From NCBI RefSeq assembly GCF_900188445.1, contig NZ_FZOR01000007.1:1-64000 (forward strand): 64,000 nt of DNA, given 5' to 3'. This DNA comes from Actinomadura meyerae (GTDB lineage: Bacteria; Actinomycetota; Actinomycetes; Streptosporangiales; Streptosporangiaceae). Positions 14,338 to 24,400 of this stretch are shown here, piece after piece; position 1 is the first letter of the stretch; each line of letters starts with the position of its first letter. A program made the position numbers and the translations under genes. The notes below the pieces were generated by a model that searched no databases, was not told the origin of the DNA, and saw nothing but the letters and a program-made list of their open reading frames with translations.

Positions 14338-16611
14338 TCAGGTGAGGGTCGTGTGCGACCCCGGGACCCCCGGCACCTCGTCCGGGACGCGGGCGAACGT
14401 GCCGGTGGCGCGGTCGAGGATCTCGACGTCCGCCGACGCCAGGTCCAGGTACAGGCCGACCAGTTCGATCTCCCCGGCCTCGACCCGCTCCCGCAGCCAC
14501 GGGTAGGTCAGCAGGTTGTCGAGCTGCTGCATCACGTTGATCTTGCAGAGCCGGGTGAGCGGCGGCTCGTCCCAGCCGTCGGGGTCGGTGGACAGGAAGC
14601 GGGCGAGGCTGTGGTTGCCGTGCCGCAGCCAGCGCGACAGCCCGGTCAGGTGCTCCACCTCGGTGCCGCCGGCGAGGAGCGCGGCCATCGCGCCGCAGTT
14701 GGAGTGCCCGCAGATCGTGATCGTGCGGATGTCGAGGACGCTGGTGGCGTACTCGACGGTGGCCGCCACCGAGTCGTCGGGCGTCTGCGTCCCGTAGCGG
14801 GGCACGAGGGCGCCGACGTTGCGGTTGATGAACAGGTCGCCGGGCCCGCTGGCGGTGATGATGTTGGGCACGACGCGCGAGTCGACGCAGGTGATGAACA
14901 GATGCTGCGGCTTCTGCTTCATCGCCAGCTCGGACATGATCGGACGGACGAGCGAGGCGGTGCTGTCGTGGTATTCGCGGATGCCTTCGAGCAGCACCGC
15001 CGCGGGGGAGGTCTCCGGCGCGTCGAGTTCGGCCTCCGGGCGGCGCCGCCGGTTGGCCCAGGGCGCCCACCAGCGGGCCTGAGGAGCGGTTTTGCGCGGT
15101 TGACTCATATCGCCTGTCACCGCCCTTTCATACCAAGCCTCGTGAATCTCGTCGATATCGACCCTGCCTCCCTGGCGTTCATGCCCGATCCGCCACTGGT
15201 GGATCGCGTCGAACGCGGCATGGTCCATGAAGTCGACGTTGAGGTCCAGGTCGACGCTCGAACCGGCCGGGATCGCCCGCAGCGCGCGGGCCACCCGCGG
15301 GACGCCGAGGAAGGTGAACGTTCCCTCGACGACGACGTGCCACCGGGGCGGGGCGGGCACGTCGCCGGGCACGGGCACGAGCTCCTCCGTCCGGACCGAC
15401 AGCCGCGTGAGCCGCCGCAGCGCCAGCACCGCGATGATGCCGACGCCGACGAGGACGCCGTGGCCGAGCCCCAGCAGCACGACGCCGGCCAGGCTGCCGA
15501 AGTAGGCGGGCACCTCCCGGTGGTGCCGCAGGTCGCGGACGCGGTCGAGGTCGGTGAGCCGGAGCCCGAGCATGATCAGCAGTGCGGCGAGCGCGGCCAG
15601 CGGGACCATCTCGATCAGCGGTGCGCAGCACAGCACGAGGAGGAGCACCCACACGCCGTGCAGCACGGGGGACAGCCGGGTGCGGCCCCCGGCCTCGATG
15701 TTGGCCGTGCTGCGGACGATCACCCCGGCCACCGGCAGCCCGCCGAGCAGCCCGGACGCGGCGTTCGCGGCGCCCTGGGCGCGCAGCTCCCGGTCGAGGT
15801 CGGCGGGCGGGACGCCCGGCGGCCGGACCCGGTCGACCGCCACGGTGCACAGCAGGGACTCGAGGCCCGCCACGAGCGCGACGGACAGGACGGCTCCGGC
15901 GATCCCGATCGGCCCGCCCTCCGGCAGGGCGGGGGCCGCCCATCCGCCGAACGGCGCGTCCGGCAGGTCGACGCGCGGCACCGGCAGCCCCAGGCACCAG
16001 GCGGCGGCGGTGGCGGCGGCGACGGCCGGCAGCGGCGCCGGGACCAGCCGCAGCACCCCCCAGCGCGGCATCCGCGACCACAGCACCATGACCAGGACGG
16101 TCAGCCCGGCCACCAGCGCGGGCGGCAGGCCCGGCCGCATCAACTGGTCGGGCAGCTCCCGCAGGTTGGCGATCGCGGACTGCTGCGGCCCCCCGCCGAG
16201 CACGACGTGGACCTGGCCGAGGACGATCACGATGCCGACCCCGGCGAGCATGCCGTGCACGACGGCGGGGGAGACGGCGAGCGCGGCCCGTGCGAGCCGC
16301 CCCGTGCCGAGGACGAGCTGCACCAGCCCGCCCAGGACGGTGATCGTGCAGGTGGCGCGCCACCCGTAGGTCTGCACGAGCTCGGCCACCAGCACGGTGA
16401 GACCGGCGGCGGGCCCGCTCACCTGGAGCGGGGCGCCGCCGAGCAGGCCGGCGACGATCCCGCCGGCCGCCGCGGCGATGAGCCCGGCCGCGACGGGCGC
16501 GCCGGACGCCACCGCGATGCCCAGCGACAGCGGGACCGCGACGAGGAAGACGACGAACGAGGCGAGCAGATCATGCCGCAGGGCGGACACGTTGCGTGGC
16601 TTTGGAGTCAC
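14338..16611 (-). CDS. SulP anion transporter fused to a beta-carbonic anhydrase
   Basis: A 757-residue fusion. The first 420 or so residues are a SulP/SLC26 membrane domain with many helices, including PLSLGIAVASGAPVAAGL and the GGLPVAGVIVRSTANIEAGG signature. A STAS-like stretch follows. The last 210 residues are a beta-class carbonic anhydrase with zinc ligands in ITCVDSR and CGHSNCGA. The same architecture and length occur in Mycobacterium tuberculosis Rv3273. Such fusions are thought to move bicarbonate or another anion while interconverting CO2 and HCO3-. I place the start at the GTG at 16611 because a TATATA box ends 6 bases upstream, implying a leaderless mRNA; a GTG at 16653 is also in frame. 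Confidence 0.9.
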   Translation of the reverse strand: MTPKPRNVSALRHDLLASFVVFLVAVPLSLGIAVASGAPVAAGLIAAAAGGIVAGLLGGAPLQVSGPAAGLTVLVAELVQTYGWRATCTITVLGGLVQLVLGTGRLARAALAVSPAVVHGMLAGVGIVIVLGQVHVVLGGGPQQSAIANLRELPDQLMRPGLPPALVAGLTVLVMVLWSRMPRWGVLRLVPAPLPAVAAATAAAWCLGLPVPRVDLPDAPFGGWAAPALPEGGPIGIAGAVLSVALVAGLESLLCTVAVDRVRPPGVPPADLDRELRAQGAANAASGLLGGLPVAGVIVRSTANIEAGGRTRLSPVLHGVWVLLLVLCCAPLIEMVPLAALAALLIMLGLRLTDLDRVRDLRHHREVPAYFGSLAGVVLLGLGHGVLVGVGIIAVLALRRLTRLSVRTEELVPVPGDVPAPPRWHVVVEGTFTFLGVPRVARALRAIPAGSSVDLDLNVDFMDHAAFDAIHQWRIGHERQGGRVDIDEIHEAWYERAVTGDMSQPRKTAPQARWWAPWANRRRRPEAELDAPETSPAAVLLEGIREYHDSTASLVRPIMSELAMKQKPQHLFITCVDSRVVPNIITASGPGDLFINRNVGALVPRYGTQTPDDSVAATVEYATSVLDIRTITICGHSNCGAMAALLAGGTEVEHLTGLSRWLRHGNHSLARFLSTDPDGWDEPPLTRLCKINVMQQLDNLLTYPWLRERVEAGEIELVGLYLDLASADVEILDRATGTFARVPDEVPGVPGSHTTLT

Positions 16612-16617
16612 ACACCG

Positions 16618-16623
16618 TATATA
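16618..16623 (-). promoter_or_regulatory. Probable -10 box of the SulP-carbonic anhydrase gene
   Basis: TATATA stands out in very GC-rich DNA and lies 6 bases before the in-frame GTG, as expected for a leaderless transcript. No convincing -35 is visible. Confidence 0.5.
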
Positions 16624-16727
16624 AGCACGATTAGCGGGGCCACGGGCGGACACAACGCCCGCGCCGCGATGGCGTGTCCCATCGAGGGTCGCCGGAGTGT
16701 CGCGGGAGTGCGGAGGGGGCTTACGCG

Positions 16728-16762
16728 GTGAGGGCCGCCGGACGGTGTCCGGCGGCCCTCAC
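16728..16762 (-). terminator. Very strong hairpin, 16-bp perfect stem
   Basis: GTGAGGGCCGCCGGAC at 16728-16743 pairs perfectly with 16747-16762 across a 3-base loop. It begins 22 bases after the stop of the gene ending at 16785. Confidence 0.8.
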
Positions 16763-16784
16763 GGTGCGCGATGTGCGGGTGCGC

Positions 16785-18611
16785 TCAGCGGCGGTAGTTC
16801 TCCCAGTCGTCGGCGGGCTGGCGGTTGCCGTACGGAGGGGCGTCGCTCTGCTGGCCGCCCTGGTAGCCGCCCTGCTGCTGCGAGTTCCCGTAGTAGCCGG
16901 GGCCGCCGCCGTACGCCTGGGTGGCGTTCGGGTCGGGGTAGCCGCCCGGCGCGCCCTGGTCGTGCGGCGCGGCGAGCGGGTCGGCGCCGCCGTTGTAGCT
17001 GCTGCCGCTGAAGTCGCCGTAGACGCCGCCCTGGGAGCCGCCCGAGCCGAGCGGGTCGTCGTAGCGCGGGGACTCGCCGTAGGCGGGGGCCGTCGGGTAG
17101 CCGTCGCTCTGCTGGCCCTGGCCGTAGCCGCCGGGCGCGGCGCCGAGGCCCTGGTCGTAACCGCCGCCGGGGCCGCCGGACGGCCACGGGCCGGTGTTCC
17201 CCGTGTTCGCGGGCGGCTGGTTCGTCCCGAAGGAGCCGGTGCCGAGCGGGTCGCCCAGCGGGTCGTTCAGCGAGCCGCCGCCGTAGGAGCCGCCGGGGTC
17301 GGACGCGGGCGGCGCGCCCGCCGACCGCTGCCGGTCGGACTGGATGCGCTGGAGCAGTTCGTCCACCGTCGGGAGCTTGTGCCCGTCGGTGTCGGAGCCG
17401 CCGTGGGCGGCCGGGGCCGGGGCGGGGGAGGGCGCCGGGACGGGCGGGGCCGCCGGGGGCGGCGGCGGGGCCGCGGGCTCCTCGGGGCGGCCGAGGGGCA
17501 GGCCGAGCGGGTCGGACACGCGCGGGTCGGCGCCGCGCGGAGCGCCCGGGCCGAGCGGCATGTCGTAGTCGGTGCGGCCGGGGTCGGTGCGGGAGGGCGG
17601 CGGGCCCGCGGCCGGGCGGCCGCCGAGCGGGTCGGAGCCGTACTCGCCGTAGGACGGCTCGCGTGAGCCGTACTGGGGCTGCTCGGGGACGCCGTACTGC
17701 TCCTGGCCGCCGTAGGCCGGCTCACCGCCGCCGTAAGACGGTTCGCCGCCGCCGTATGAGGGCTCGCCGCCGCCGTAGGACGGTTCGCCGTACGACGGCT
17801 CACCGGGCCCGTAGTCGGCCGCCGCGCCGTACGCGGGCTGCGGTTCCGGCCCGCCGTACACCGGCTGGTCGGGCGCGCCCGGGCCGCCGTAGGGCGGCTG
17901 CGCGCCACCGGGGCCGCCGGGACCGGCGAGGTCGGCGGGGAGCGGGTCGAGCGCCGTCGCGCCGGGGTCGCTGCCGAAGGGCGCGCCGGCCGGGAACCCG
18001 CCGGGCGCCTGCTGGGGGCCGGTGCCCGGCCCGCCGGAGTGGCCGCCGAGGCCGTTGAGGACGGTGCCGTCGGCGCCCATCGAGACGGGCTGGGTCAGCT
18101 GGGGCTGCTCGGCGGGGGGCGGTTCGGGCGGGGAGGCCTGCGCGTTCAGCGGGTCGGCGGCGGGGCCGGGCTCGGGGTGCTCGCCCTGGCCGTCGCGGTC
18201 GTGCTGCCAGGGGAACTTGGGCTTGTCGAAGGTGATGGTCGCCCAGTAGTCGTCGTCCTCCATCTCGTCCGACGCCGGGCCGCTCGGGGCGGGGGGCGGC
18301 GGGGAGGGGGCGGCGGTGGGCGCGGCGAGCGGCCCGCCGGCGACGCGGCGGTCCGGACCGGGTTCGGGCGCGCGGTCGTACCCGCCGTCGTAGCCCTCGT
18401 CGTAGCCGTCGTTGTAGCCGGGCCCGTAGTCGTCCTGGCCGCCCGCCAGCTCGTGCGGCGGGGCGGCGCGGCGGCCCCGCGGCTGCGGCTCGTCGTCCAT
18501 CCAGTCGTCGTCGTCGCGTCCCGCCCTGCTGGCCCGCAGGCCCAAGGCCACGAGGACGACCACGAGGACCACGACCACAATGAGGCCGAAGACCACGATG
18601 TAAGAAGTCAT
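16785..18611 (-). CDS. Membrane-anchored low-complexity protein with a conserved helix
   Basis: A 608-residue protein. One N-terminal membrane helix (SYIVVFGLIVVVVLVVVLVA) is followed by about 570 residues of disordered Pro/Gly/Tyr/Asp-rich sequence. At about 270-310 the unit EPSYGGG repeats about four times (bases about 17710-17800). One ordered segment stands out, LPTVDELLQRIQSDRQR, probably a helix that binds a partner. A DPNATQ motif near the C-terminus resembles the DPNATR repeats of the protein at 30841. The start could be the TTG at 18623 or the ATG at 18611. I do not recognise a function. Confidence 0.8.
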   Translation of the reverse strand: MTSYIVVFGLIVVVVLVVVLVALGLRASRAGRDDDDWMDDEPQPRGRRAAPPHELAGGQDDYGPGYNDGYDEGYDGGYDRAPEPGPDRRVAGGPLAAPTAAPSPPPPAPSGPASDEMEDDDYWATITFDKPKFPWQHDRDGQGEHPEPGPAADPLNAQASPPEPPPAEQPQLTQPVSMGADGTVLNGLGGHSGGPGTGPQQAPGGFPAGAPFGSDPGATALDPLPADLAGPGGPGGAQPPYGGPGAPDQPVYGGPEPQPAYGAAADYGPGEPSYGEPSYGGGEPSYGGGEPSYGGGEPAYGGQEQYGVPEQPQYGSREPSYGEYGSDPLGGRPAAGPPPSRTDPGRTDYDMPLGPGAPRGADPRVSDPLGLPLGRPEEPAAPPPPPAAPPVPAPSPAPAPAAHGGSDTDGHKLPTVDELLQRIQSDRQRSAGAPPASDPGGSYGGGSLNDPLGDPLGTGSFGTNQPPANTGNTGPWPSGGPGGGYDQGLGAAPGGYGQGQQSDGYPTAPAYGESPRYDDPLGSGGSQGGVYGDFSGSSYNGGADPLAAPHDQGAPGGYPDPNATQAYGGGPGYYGNSQQQGGYQGGQQSDAPPYGNRQPADDWENYRR

Positions 18612-18879
18612 GCCACCACCCAATGCCTTGGCCCAGCGGGAGTCGCCGGCGCGGACCGCGGGTCCGTCCCGATTGTCGCAAGCGTCCGGATCGTCACGGG
18701 CGGCCGCCCATGCGGCTCAGCACGATTCTGTCCGACCGCTATGACCGTTGTCACACCCTTCGCGCACATTTACCCTCACACGGCGCGCGCCGATCGGCCA
18801 ACTCCGCCGATCCCCGCACCCCTGTCGGCTCCGGCCCCCCGAGGGGTCCGCGTTGACCCGGTGCTCGCAGGCTCCACGG

Positions 18880-19464
18880 TCAACGCGCCTGCTCGCCGCC
18901 GAAGTTCCCGATGATCCGCCCGCGGCCGATGGTGTGCTCGGCGATGGCGGGGAGCGAGTCCTTCAGTGCGGCGCCGTTCTGGAACGGTGCCGGATCGTCC
19001 AGCGCGTAGATGGTGAACCGGTACCGGTGCTCTTCTCCCTTGGGCGGGCACGGTGGCGCGTAACCCGCCTTCTTGTCCGTGGTCAGCCCTTCGACGGTCC
19101 TGTCCAGCCTGGCGCCCTCGACGATCTCGTTCACCGTTCCGTCGATGCCCGCGATGACCCAGTGGACGTAGGCGCCGCCGGAGGCGTCCGGGTCGTCCGC
19201 CACGATCGCGAACGACTTGGTTCCGGGCGGGCCCGACCACCGGAGCGGCGGGGTCTTGCCCTGCCCGCCAGGGTACGTGCTGCAGCCGTACCGCGGGGGC
19301 AAGTCGCCGCCATCGTGGAAGGCCGGGCTGGTCACGGTGAACCACTCCGACAGTTCGGCGCTCTTGTTCTGCGGCTGGCCGATCAGGCCGCAGCCGCTCA
19401 GGGCCGCGCTGAGGGCGAGGGCGCCCGCCGCGGCCGCCGCCGGACGCCGGTGTCTGCTCATCAT
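18880..19464 (-). CDS. PEBP-family (YbhB/YbcL-type) lipoprotein
   Basis: A 194-residue exported protein with a lipobox LSGC (cysteine near residue 25). The PEBP core follows: SPAF, CSTYPGGQGKTPPLRW, DDPDASGGAYVHWVIAGI, and APPCPPKGEEHRYRFTIYAL. PEBP proteins bind phosphorylated or anionic ligands through the DPD...H pocket, and the bacterial role is generally unknown. Tandem ATGs at the start leave a one-residue uncertainty. It is divergent from ndh, with about 390 bases between. Confidence 0.87.
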   Translation of the reverse strand: MMSRHRRPAAAAAGALALSAALSGCGLIGQPQNKSAELSEWFTVTSPAFHDGGDLPPRYGCSTYPGGQGKTPPLRWSGPPGTKSFAIVADDPDASGGAYVHWVIAGIDGTVNEIVEGARLDRTVEGLTTDKKAGYAPPCPPKGEEHRYRFTIYALDDPAPFQNGAALKDSLPAIAEHTIGRGRIIGNFGGEQAR

Positions 19465-19808
19465 CGATACGCTCCCGGGCGAGATCGTACGCCGCGCACC
19501 GCCGGGCCGCCGTGGTCTCGGTCCCGCATCTCGGCCGTGCGTGTCCCGCCGCCGGCGCCCCCTTCCTCGTCCGCCCCAACCTTAGGGCTTCCGCCGGGGT
19601 GGGACGGGCGGTTCGGCGCGCCGTCCGCCGGGTCGTCCGGCCGTCCGCCGGACGACGACGATCATGCGTGTTCTGTCCCGTTCCAGCCCGTTTTTTGCGA
19701 AGGAGTGGCGGGTTTCACACCCGAGTTGGGCCCCTGGTTTACCGGAACGGGAAGTTCTCGGGTTCTTTCCTGGTTCTCCATTGGTGCAGGGCACGTTCCA
19801 TCGGGTAG

Positions 19809-19828
19809 CTTGTGAATGTCTTCACAAG
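19809..19828 (+). promoter_or_regulatory. Rex operator (ROP) upstream of ndh
   Basis: CTTGTGAATGTCTTCACAAG is a perfect dyad (8-bp arms, 4-base centre). It matches the Streptomyces Rex consensus TTGTGAA-N4-TTCACAA. It lies 26 bases before the ndh start, placed to block the promoter when NADH is low relative to NAD+. The rest of 19465-19808 shows no gene or other clear signal. Confidence 0.88.
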
Positions 19829-19854
19829 CCGACCGTGATCATAGGAGGGCCGCA

Positions 19855-21270
19855 ATGGCCAGGACCGCCGAGGAGACCTCTGGCGCTCCCCACATCCTCA
19901 TCGTGGGTGGCGGCTATGTGGGCATGTACACCGCGCTGCGTCTGCAGAAGAAGCTCAAGCGGGAGCTGAGGCGCGGCGAGGTCAAGGTCACCGTCGTTGA
20001 CCCCAACTCGTACATGACGTACCAGCCGTTCCTCCCCGAGGCCGCCGCCGGGAACATCTCCCCGCGGCACGTCGTCGTCCCGCTCCGCCGGGTGCTGCCC
20101 AAGTGCACCGTCCGCAAGGCGCGCGTCACCGAGTTGAACCACGACGAGCGATGGGCGATCGTCCAGCCGCTGGCCGGGCCGCCGGAGCGCATCTCCTACG
20201 ACTACCTGGTCATGGCCGCGGGCGCGGTGCCGCGGCTGCTGCCGATCCCGGGGCTCGCCGAGAACGGCATCAGCCTCAAGACCGTCGGCGAGGCCATCCA
20301 CCTGCGCAACCACGTGCTGGAGCAGCTGGAGATCGCCGAGTCGACCGACGACGTCGAGCTGCGCCGCAAGGCGCTGACCTTCGTGTTCGTCGGCGGCGGG
20401 TTCGCCGGCGTCGAGGCCGTCGCCGAGCTGGAGGACATGACCCGCGACGCGACCAAGTACATGCGCAAGGTCACCCCGCAGGACCTGCGGTTCATGCTCG
20501 TCGAGGCGGCCGACCGCATCCTGCCCGAGGTCGGCCCCGACATGGGCAAGTGGACCGCCGAGCAGCTGCGCGGCCGCGGCATCGCGGTGAAGATGAACAC
20601 CTACCTGCAGTCCGCCGTCGACGGCCAGATCGAGCTGTCGGACGGCACCAGCTTCCCCGCCGGGACGCTGGTGTGGAACGCGGGCGTCAAGCCGTCGCCG
20701 GTCGTCCGGCACGGCGACCTGCCGCTGGACGAGCGGGGCCGCGTCAAGGGCACCGAGTACCTCACGGTCGAGGGCCTGGTGCGGGCGTTCACCGCCGGCG
20801 ACAACGCCGCCATCCCGGACCTGACGCAGGAGGGCATGTACTGCCCGCCGAACGCGCAGCACGCCGTCCGCCAGGCCAAGCTGCTCGGCGACAACATCGT
20901 CCGGTCGCTGCGCGGCAAGACCCTGAAGCCCTACGTGCACGGCAACCTCGGCGCCGTCGCGGGCCTCGGCCTCCACAAGGGCGTCGCGAACCCGATGGGC
21001 TTCAAGCTCAAGGGCTGGCCGGCGTGGTTCTTCCACCGCAGCTACCACGGTGCGATGGTGCCGACCTTCAACCGCAAGATCCGCGTCATCGCGGACTGGA
21101 CGCTCGCGCTGTTCCTCAAGCGCGAGACCGTCTCCCTCGCCACCATCGAGCAGCCGCGCGCCGACTTCGAGCTCGCGGCCCTCGACGAGGCCAGGGCGAA
21201 GGCCAGGGCCGGCGACGGGAAGGCCGGCGACGGCAAGGCCGAGAGCGAGGCCGCCGAGTCCGCGGCCTGA
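19855..21270 (+). CDS. ndh: Type II NADH dehydrogenase (NDH-2)
   Basis: A 471-residue flavoprotein that would pass electrons from NADH to menaquinone without pumping protons. The FAD motif GGGYVGM is at residues 18-24. A second Rossmann motif FVGGGFAGVEAVAEL binds NADH. The C-terminal part has amphipathic membrane-binding segments (GWPAWFFHRSYHGAM and IADWTLALFLKR). The ATG at 19855 follows AGGAGG; an upstream in-frame ATG at 19816 lies within the Rex operator and is unlikely. Regulation by Rex is strongly suggested by the operator at 19809. The last 25 residues are Ala/Gly/Lys-rich and probably disordered. Confidence 0.93.
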   Translation: MARTAEETSGAPHILIVGGGYVGMYTALRLQKKLKRELRRGEVKVTVVDPNSYMTYQPFLPEAAAGNISPRHVVVPLRRVLPKCTVRKARVTELNHDERWAIVQPLAGPPERISYDYLVMAAGAVPRLLPIPGLAENGISLKTVGEAIHLRNHVLEQLEIAESTDDVELRRKALTFVFVGGGFAGVEAVAELEDMTRDATKYMRKVTPQDLRFMLVEAADRILPEVGPDMGKWTAEQLRGRGIAVKMNTYLQSAVDGQIELSDGTSFPAGTLVWNAGVKPSPVVRHGDLPLDERGRVKGTEYLTVEGLVRAFTAGDNAAIPDLTQEGMYCPPNAQHAVRQAKLLGDNIVRSLRGKTLKPYVHGNLGAVAGLGLHKGVANPMGFKLKGWPAWFFHRSYHGAMVPTFNRKIRVIADWTLALFLKRETVSLATIEQPRADFELAALDEARAKARAGDGKAGDGKAESEAAESAA

Positions 21271-21300
21271 GCCGCGCGCCCCGCGCGCCCCGTAGTGCCC

Positions 21301-21340
21301 CGGACGCCCCGGCGGTCCCCGCGACCGGCCGGGGCGTCCG
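21301..21340 (+). terminator. Hairpin after ndh
   Basis: CGGACGCCCCGG at 21301-21312 pairs perfectly with 21329-21340, 30 bases past the stop. Confidence 0.75.
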
Positions 21341-21342
21341 GC

Positions 21343-21403
21343 GTCCTGCGGCAGGACCGGCCTGCGGGAGGACCGGCCTGCGGGAGGACCGGCCTGCGGG
21401 AGA
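21343..21403. repeat. 16-bp tandem repeats before the SARP gene
   Basis: GCCTGCGGGAGGACCG occurs at 21360-21375 and 21376-21391, with a partial third copy at 21392-21403. A related palindrome, GTCCTGCgGCAGGAC, is at 21343-21357. The copies end 9 bases before the GTG start of the regulator. They could be regulator-binding direct repeats of the kind SARP proteins recognise. Confidence 0.75.
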
Positions 21404-21411
21404 ATCACCGG

Positions 21412-24400
21412 GTGCGAATCGGGATCCTGGGGCCGCTGCGGGTGCTGGCGGACGGCGGCGCGCCGGTGCCGGTCGGGGGCGCCCGGCTGCGCGCGCTGCT
21501 GACGCTGCTCGCGACCGAGCCCGGCGCGGCCGTCCCGACCGAGCGGCTCATCGACGCGCTGTGGGAGGACGCGGTGCCGGCCGGCGCGCCGAACGCGCTC
21601 CAGTCCCTGGTGTCGCGGCTGCGCGCCGCGATCGGCCGGGACGCGGTCGAGTCGCCGCCCGGCGCGTACCGGCTCGCCGTGCCGCCCGATGCCGTCGACG
21701 CGTACGAGTTCGAGGCGCGGGTGCGGGCCGCGCGCGGCGCCGCCGGCGCGGCCGACCGCTCGGCCGGGCTCCGCGCGGCGCTGGCCCTGTGGCGCGGCCC
21801 GGCGCTCGCGGACGCCGCCGGGCTCCGGTTCGCGGACGCGCCCGCCGCCCGCCTGGACGCGCTGCGCCGCGCCGCGCTGGAAGAGCGGCTGGACGCCGAC
21901 CTCGCCCTCGGCCGCCACGCCGAGGCGATCCCGGAACTCCAGGCGCTGGCGGCGGACGACCCGCTCCGCGAGCCGGTGACCGCCCTGCTGATGCGCGCCC
22001 TCTACGCCTCCGGGCGCCAGGCCGACGCGCTGGCCCGTTACGAGGAGGCCAGGCGCGCCCTCCAGGAGGAGCTCGGCGTCGATCCGTCCCCCGAGCTGGA
22101 GGCCGTCCACCTCGCGGTGCTCAGGCAGGACCCGTCCCTGCTCCCGGAGGCGGCCGCGGCCCCGCCGCCCGCGCCCGCCGGGCCGCCGCCCGCCGCCGAC
22201 GAGGGCGGGCTGCCCGCCCGGCTGACGAGCTTCATCGGCCGCACCGCCGACCTCGCCCGGGTGGACGGCATGCTGGCGCGGGCGCGGCTCGTCACGCTGA
22301 CCGGGCCCGGCGGGTCCGGCAAGACCCGCCTCGCGCTGGAGGCCGCCGAGCGGGCCGCCGGGCACGCGCCGGGCGGCGTCCGGCTCGCCGCGCTGGCCGC
22401 GGTGACGGACCCGGCCGAGGTCCCGGCCGCCGTCGGCACCGCGCTCGGGCTCCGCGAGATGGCGCCGATCGGCGCGCCCGCGCCGGCCCAGGACCCGGTC
22501 GGCCGGCTCGTCGCCGCGCTGGCGGAGCGGCGCCTCCTGCTCGTCCTGGACAACTGCGAGCACGTGCTGGACGCCGCCGCGCGGCTCGCCGGGACCCTCC
22601 TGGAGCGCTGCCCCGGCGTCCGGATCCTCGCGACGAGCCGGGAGCCGCTCGGCATCACCGGCGAGACGCTCTGGCCGGTCGAGCCGCTGGCGCCGCCACC
22701 GCCGGACGCCGGTCCGGAGGAGGCCGCCGCGTCCCCTGCTGTCCGGCTGTTCGCCGACCGCGCCGCCGCCGTCTCGCCGGGCTTCGCGGTCACCGCCGCC
22801 ACCGCCGCGCCCGTCGTGCGGATCTGCCGGGCCCTGGACGGGATGCCGCTGGCGATCGAGCTGGCCGCCGCGCGGCTGCGCGCGATGACGCCCGAGAAGG
22901 TCGCCGACCGGCTGGACGACCGGTTCCGGCTGCTCGCCGCCGGCAGCCGCACCGCCATGCCGCGGCACCGGACGCTCCGCGGCGTCGTCGAGTGGAGCTG
23001 GGACCTGCTGGACGGGCCCGAGCGGACGCTGTGGCGGCGCCTGGCCGTCTTCCCCGGCGGCGCGACCGTGGCGAGCGCGGAGGCGGTGTGCGCGGGCCCC
23101 GGCCTGGAGCGCGGCGACGTCCTCGACGTCCTCACCGCGCTGGTCGACAAGTCGCTGCTGGCCGTCGCCGGGCCCGAGCCCCGGTACCGGATGCTGGAGA
23201 CGATCCGCGCCTACGGCCTGGAGCGCCTCGCCGAGTCCGGCGAGGAGGACGCGGTCAGGCGCGCGCACGCCGAGTACTTCACCGCGCTCGCCGAGGAGGC
23301 CGAGCCGCACCTGTACCGCGCCGAGCAGCTGCCGTGGCTGCGCCGCCTCACCGCCGAGTCCGGCAACGCCTCCGCCGCGCTGCGGTGGGCGATCGGCAGC
23401 GGGGACGCGCCGCTCGCCATGCGGCTCTGCGCGGCGCTCGGTTGGTACCGGTTCCTGCACGGCCGGCTCGGCGACGCCGCCGCCGACCTGGAGGAGATCC
23501 TGGCCCTGCCGGGCGTCCCGGAGGACCGGACCACCGCGCGGGCCCTCGCGCTGGGCGCCCTGGTGTCGCTGGACGAGCCGGGCGGCGGCGAACGGGCCTC
23601 GGGCTGGATCGCACGCGCCCGGAGCATCTGCGACGGGCTCGACCGCGCGTCCCTGCATCCCGTGCTGCGCCTGATGCTGGAGACGGCCCAGATGTACGTG
23701 GCCGGCTGGGACGACGCGCCCAGCCTGGGCAATGACGTCCTGCTGGACGACCCCGACCCGTGGGTGCGGGGCGTCGGGTACTTCGTCCGCGGGCAGATCG
23801 CGCAGAACTTCGGCCGGGTCGGGGAGATCGAGGACGACTTCGCGCGGGCGCTCGCCGCGTTCCGCGAGTGCGGCGACCGCTGGGGCCTGTCGTTCACGCT
23901 CACCGCGCAGGCGGAGATCCTCGGCCGGCGCGGGGACCACTCCGGCGCCGCCGCGCTCTACGAGGACGCGCTGCGGCTGGACGCGGAGCTGGGCGGCGGC
24001 ACCGCCGGGCTCCAGCACGTCCGCATCAAGCTGGCGAACGAGCTCGACCTGATGGGGGAGCGGGACCGGGCCGTCGCGCTCCTCCACGACGCGGTGCGCG
24101 AGCCGGGCGCCGTCCGCGGGCCGGAGGAGGAGGCCGCGCTGCACTACCGGCTCGGGGAGATCGCCCGCCGCTCCGGCGACACGGAGGAGGCACTGCGCCG
24201 CCTGGAGCACGCCGACGCGCTCACCGACGACCTTCCCGGAATGCCGCACTTCCGCGCCATGGTCTTGTGTGCGCGCGGCCAGCTGGACATGGCCCTCGGG
24301 TCCACGGAGGAGGCGGCCGCACGCCTGGACGAGGCGTTGCGCTGGGCCGTCCAGGCGCAGGACTACCCGATCGTCTCCCAGGTGCTGACGGGCCAGGCCG

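Noticed and set aside
19822..24249. Very long leftward open frame of 1475 codons over ndh and the SARP gene
   Set aside because: It is the antisense shadow of two well-supported genes in GC-rich DNA; its translation is low-complexity Arg/Gly/Val without domains. The same applies to the long frames at 1834-3948 and 42903-45668.
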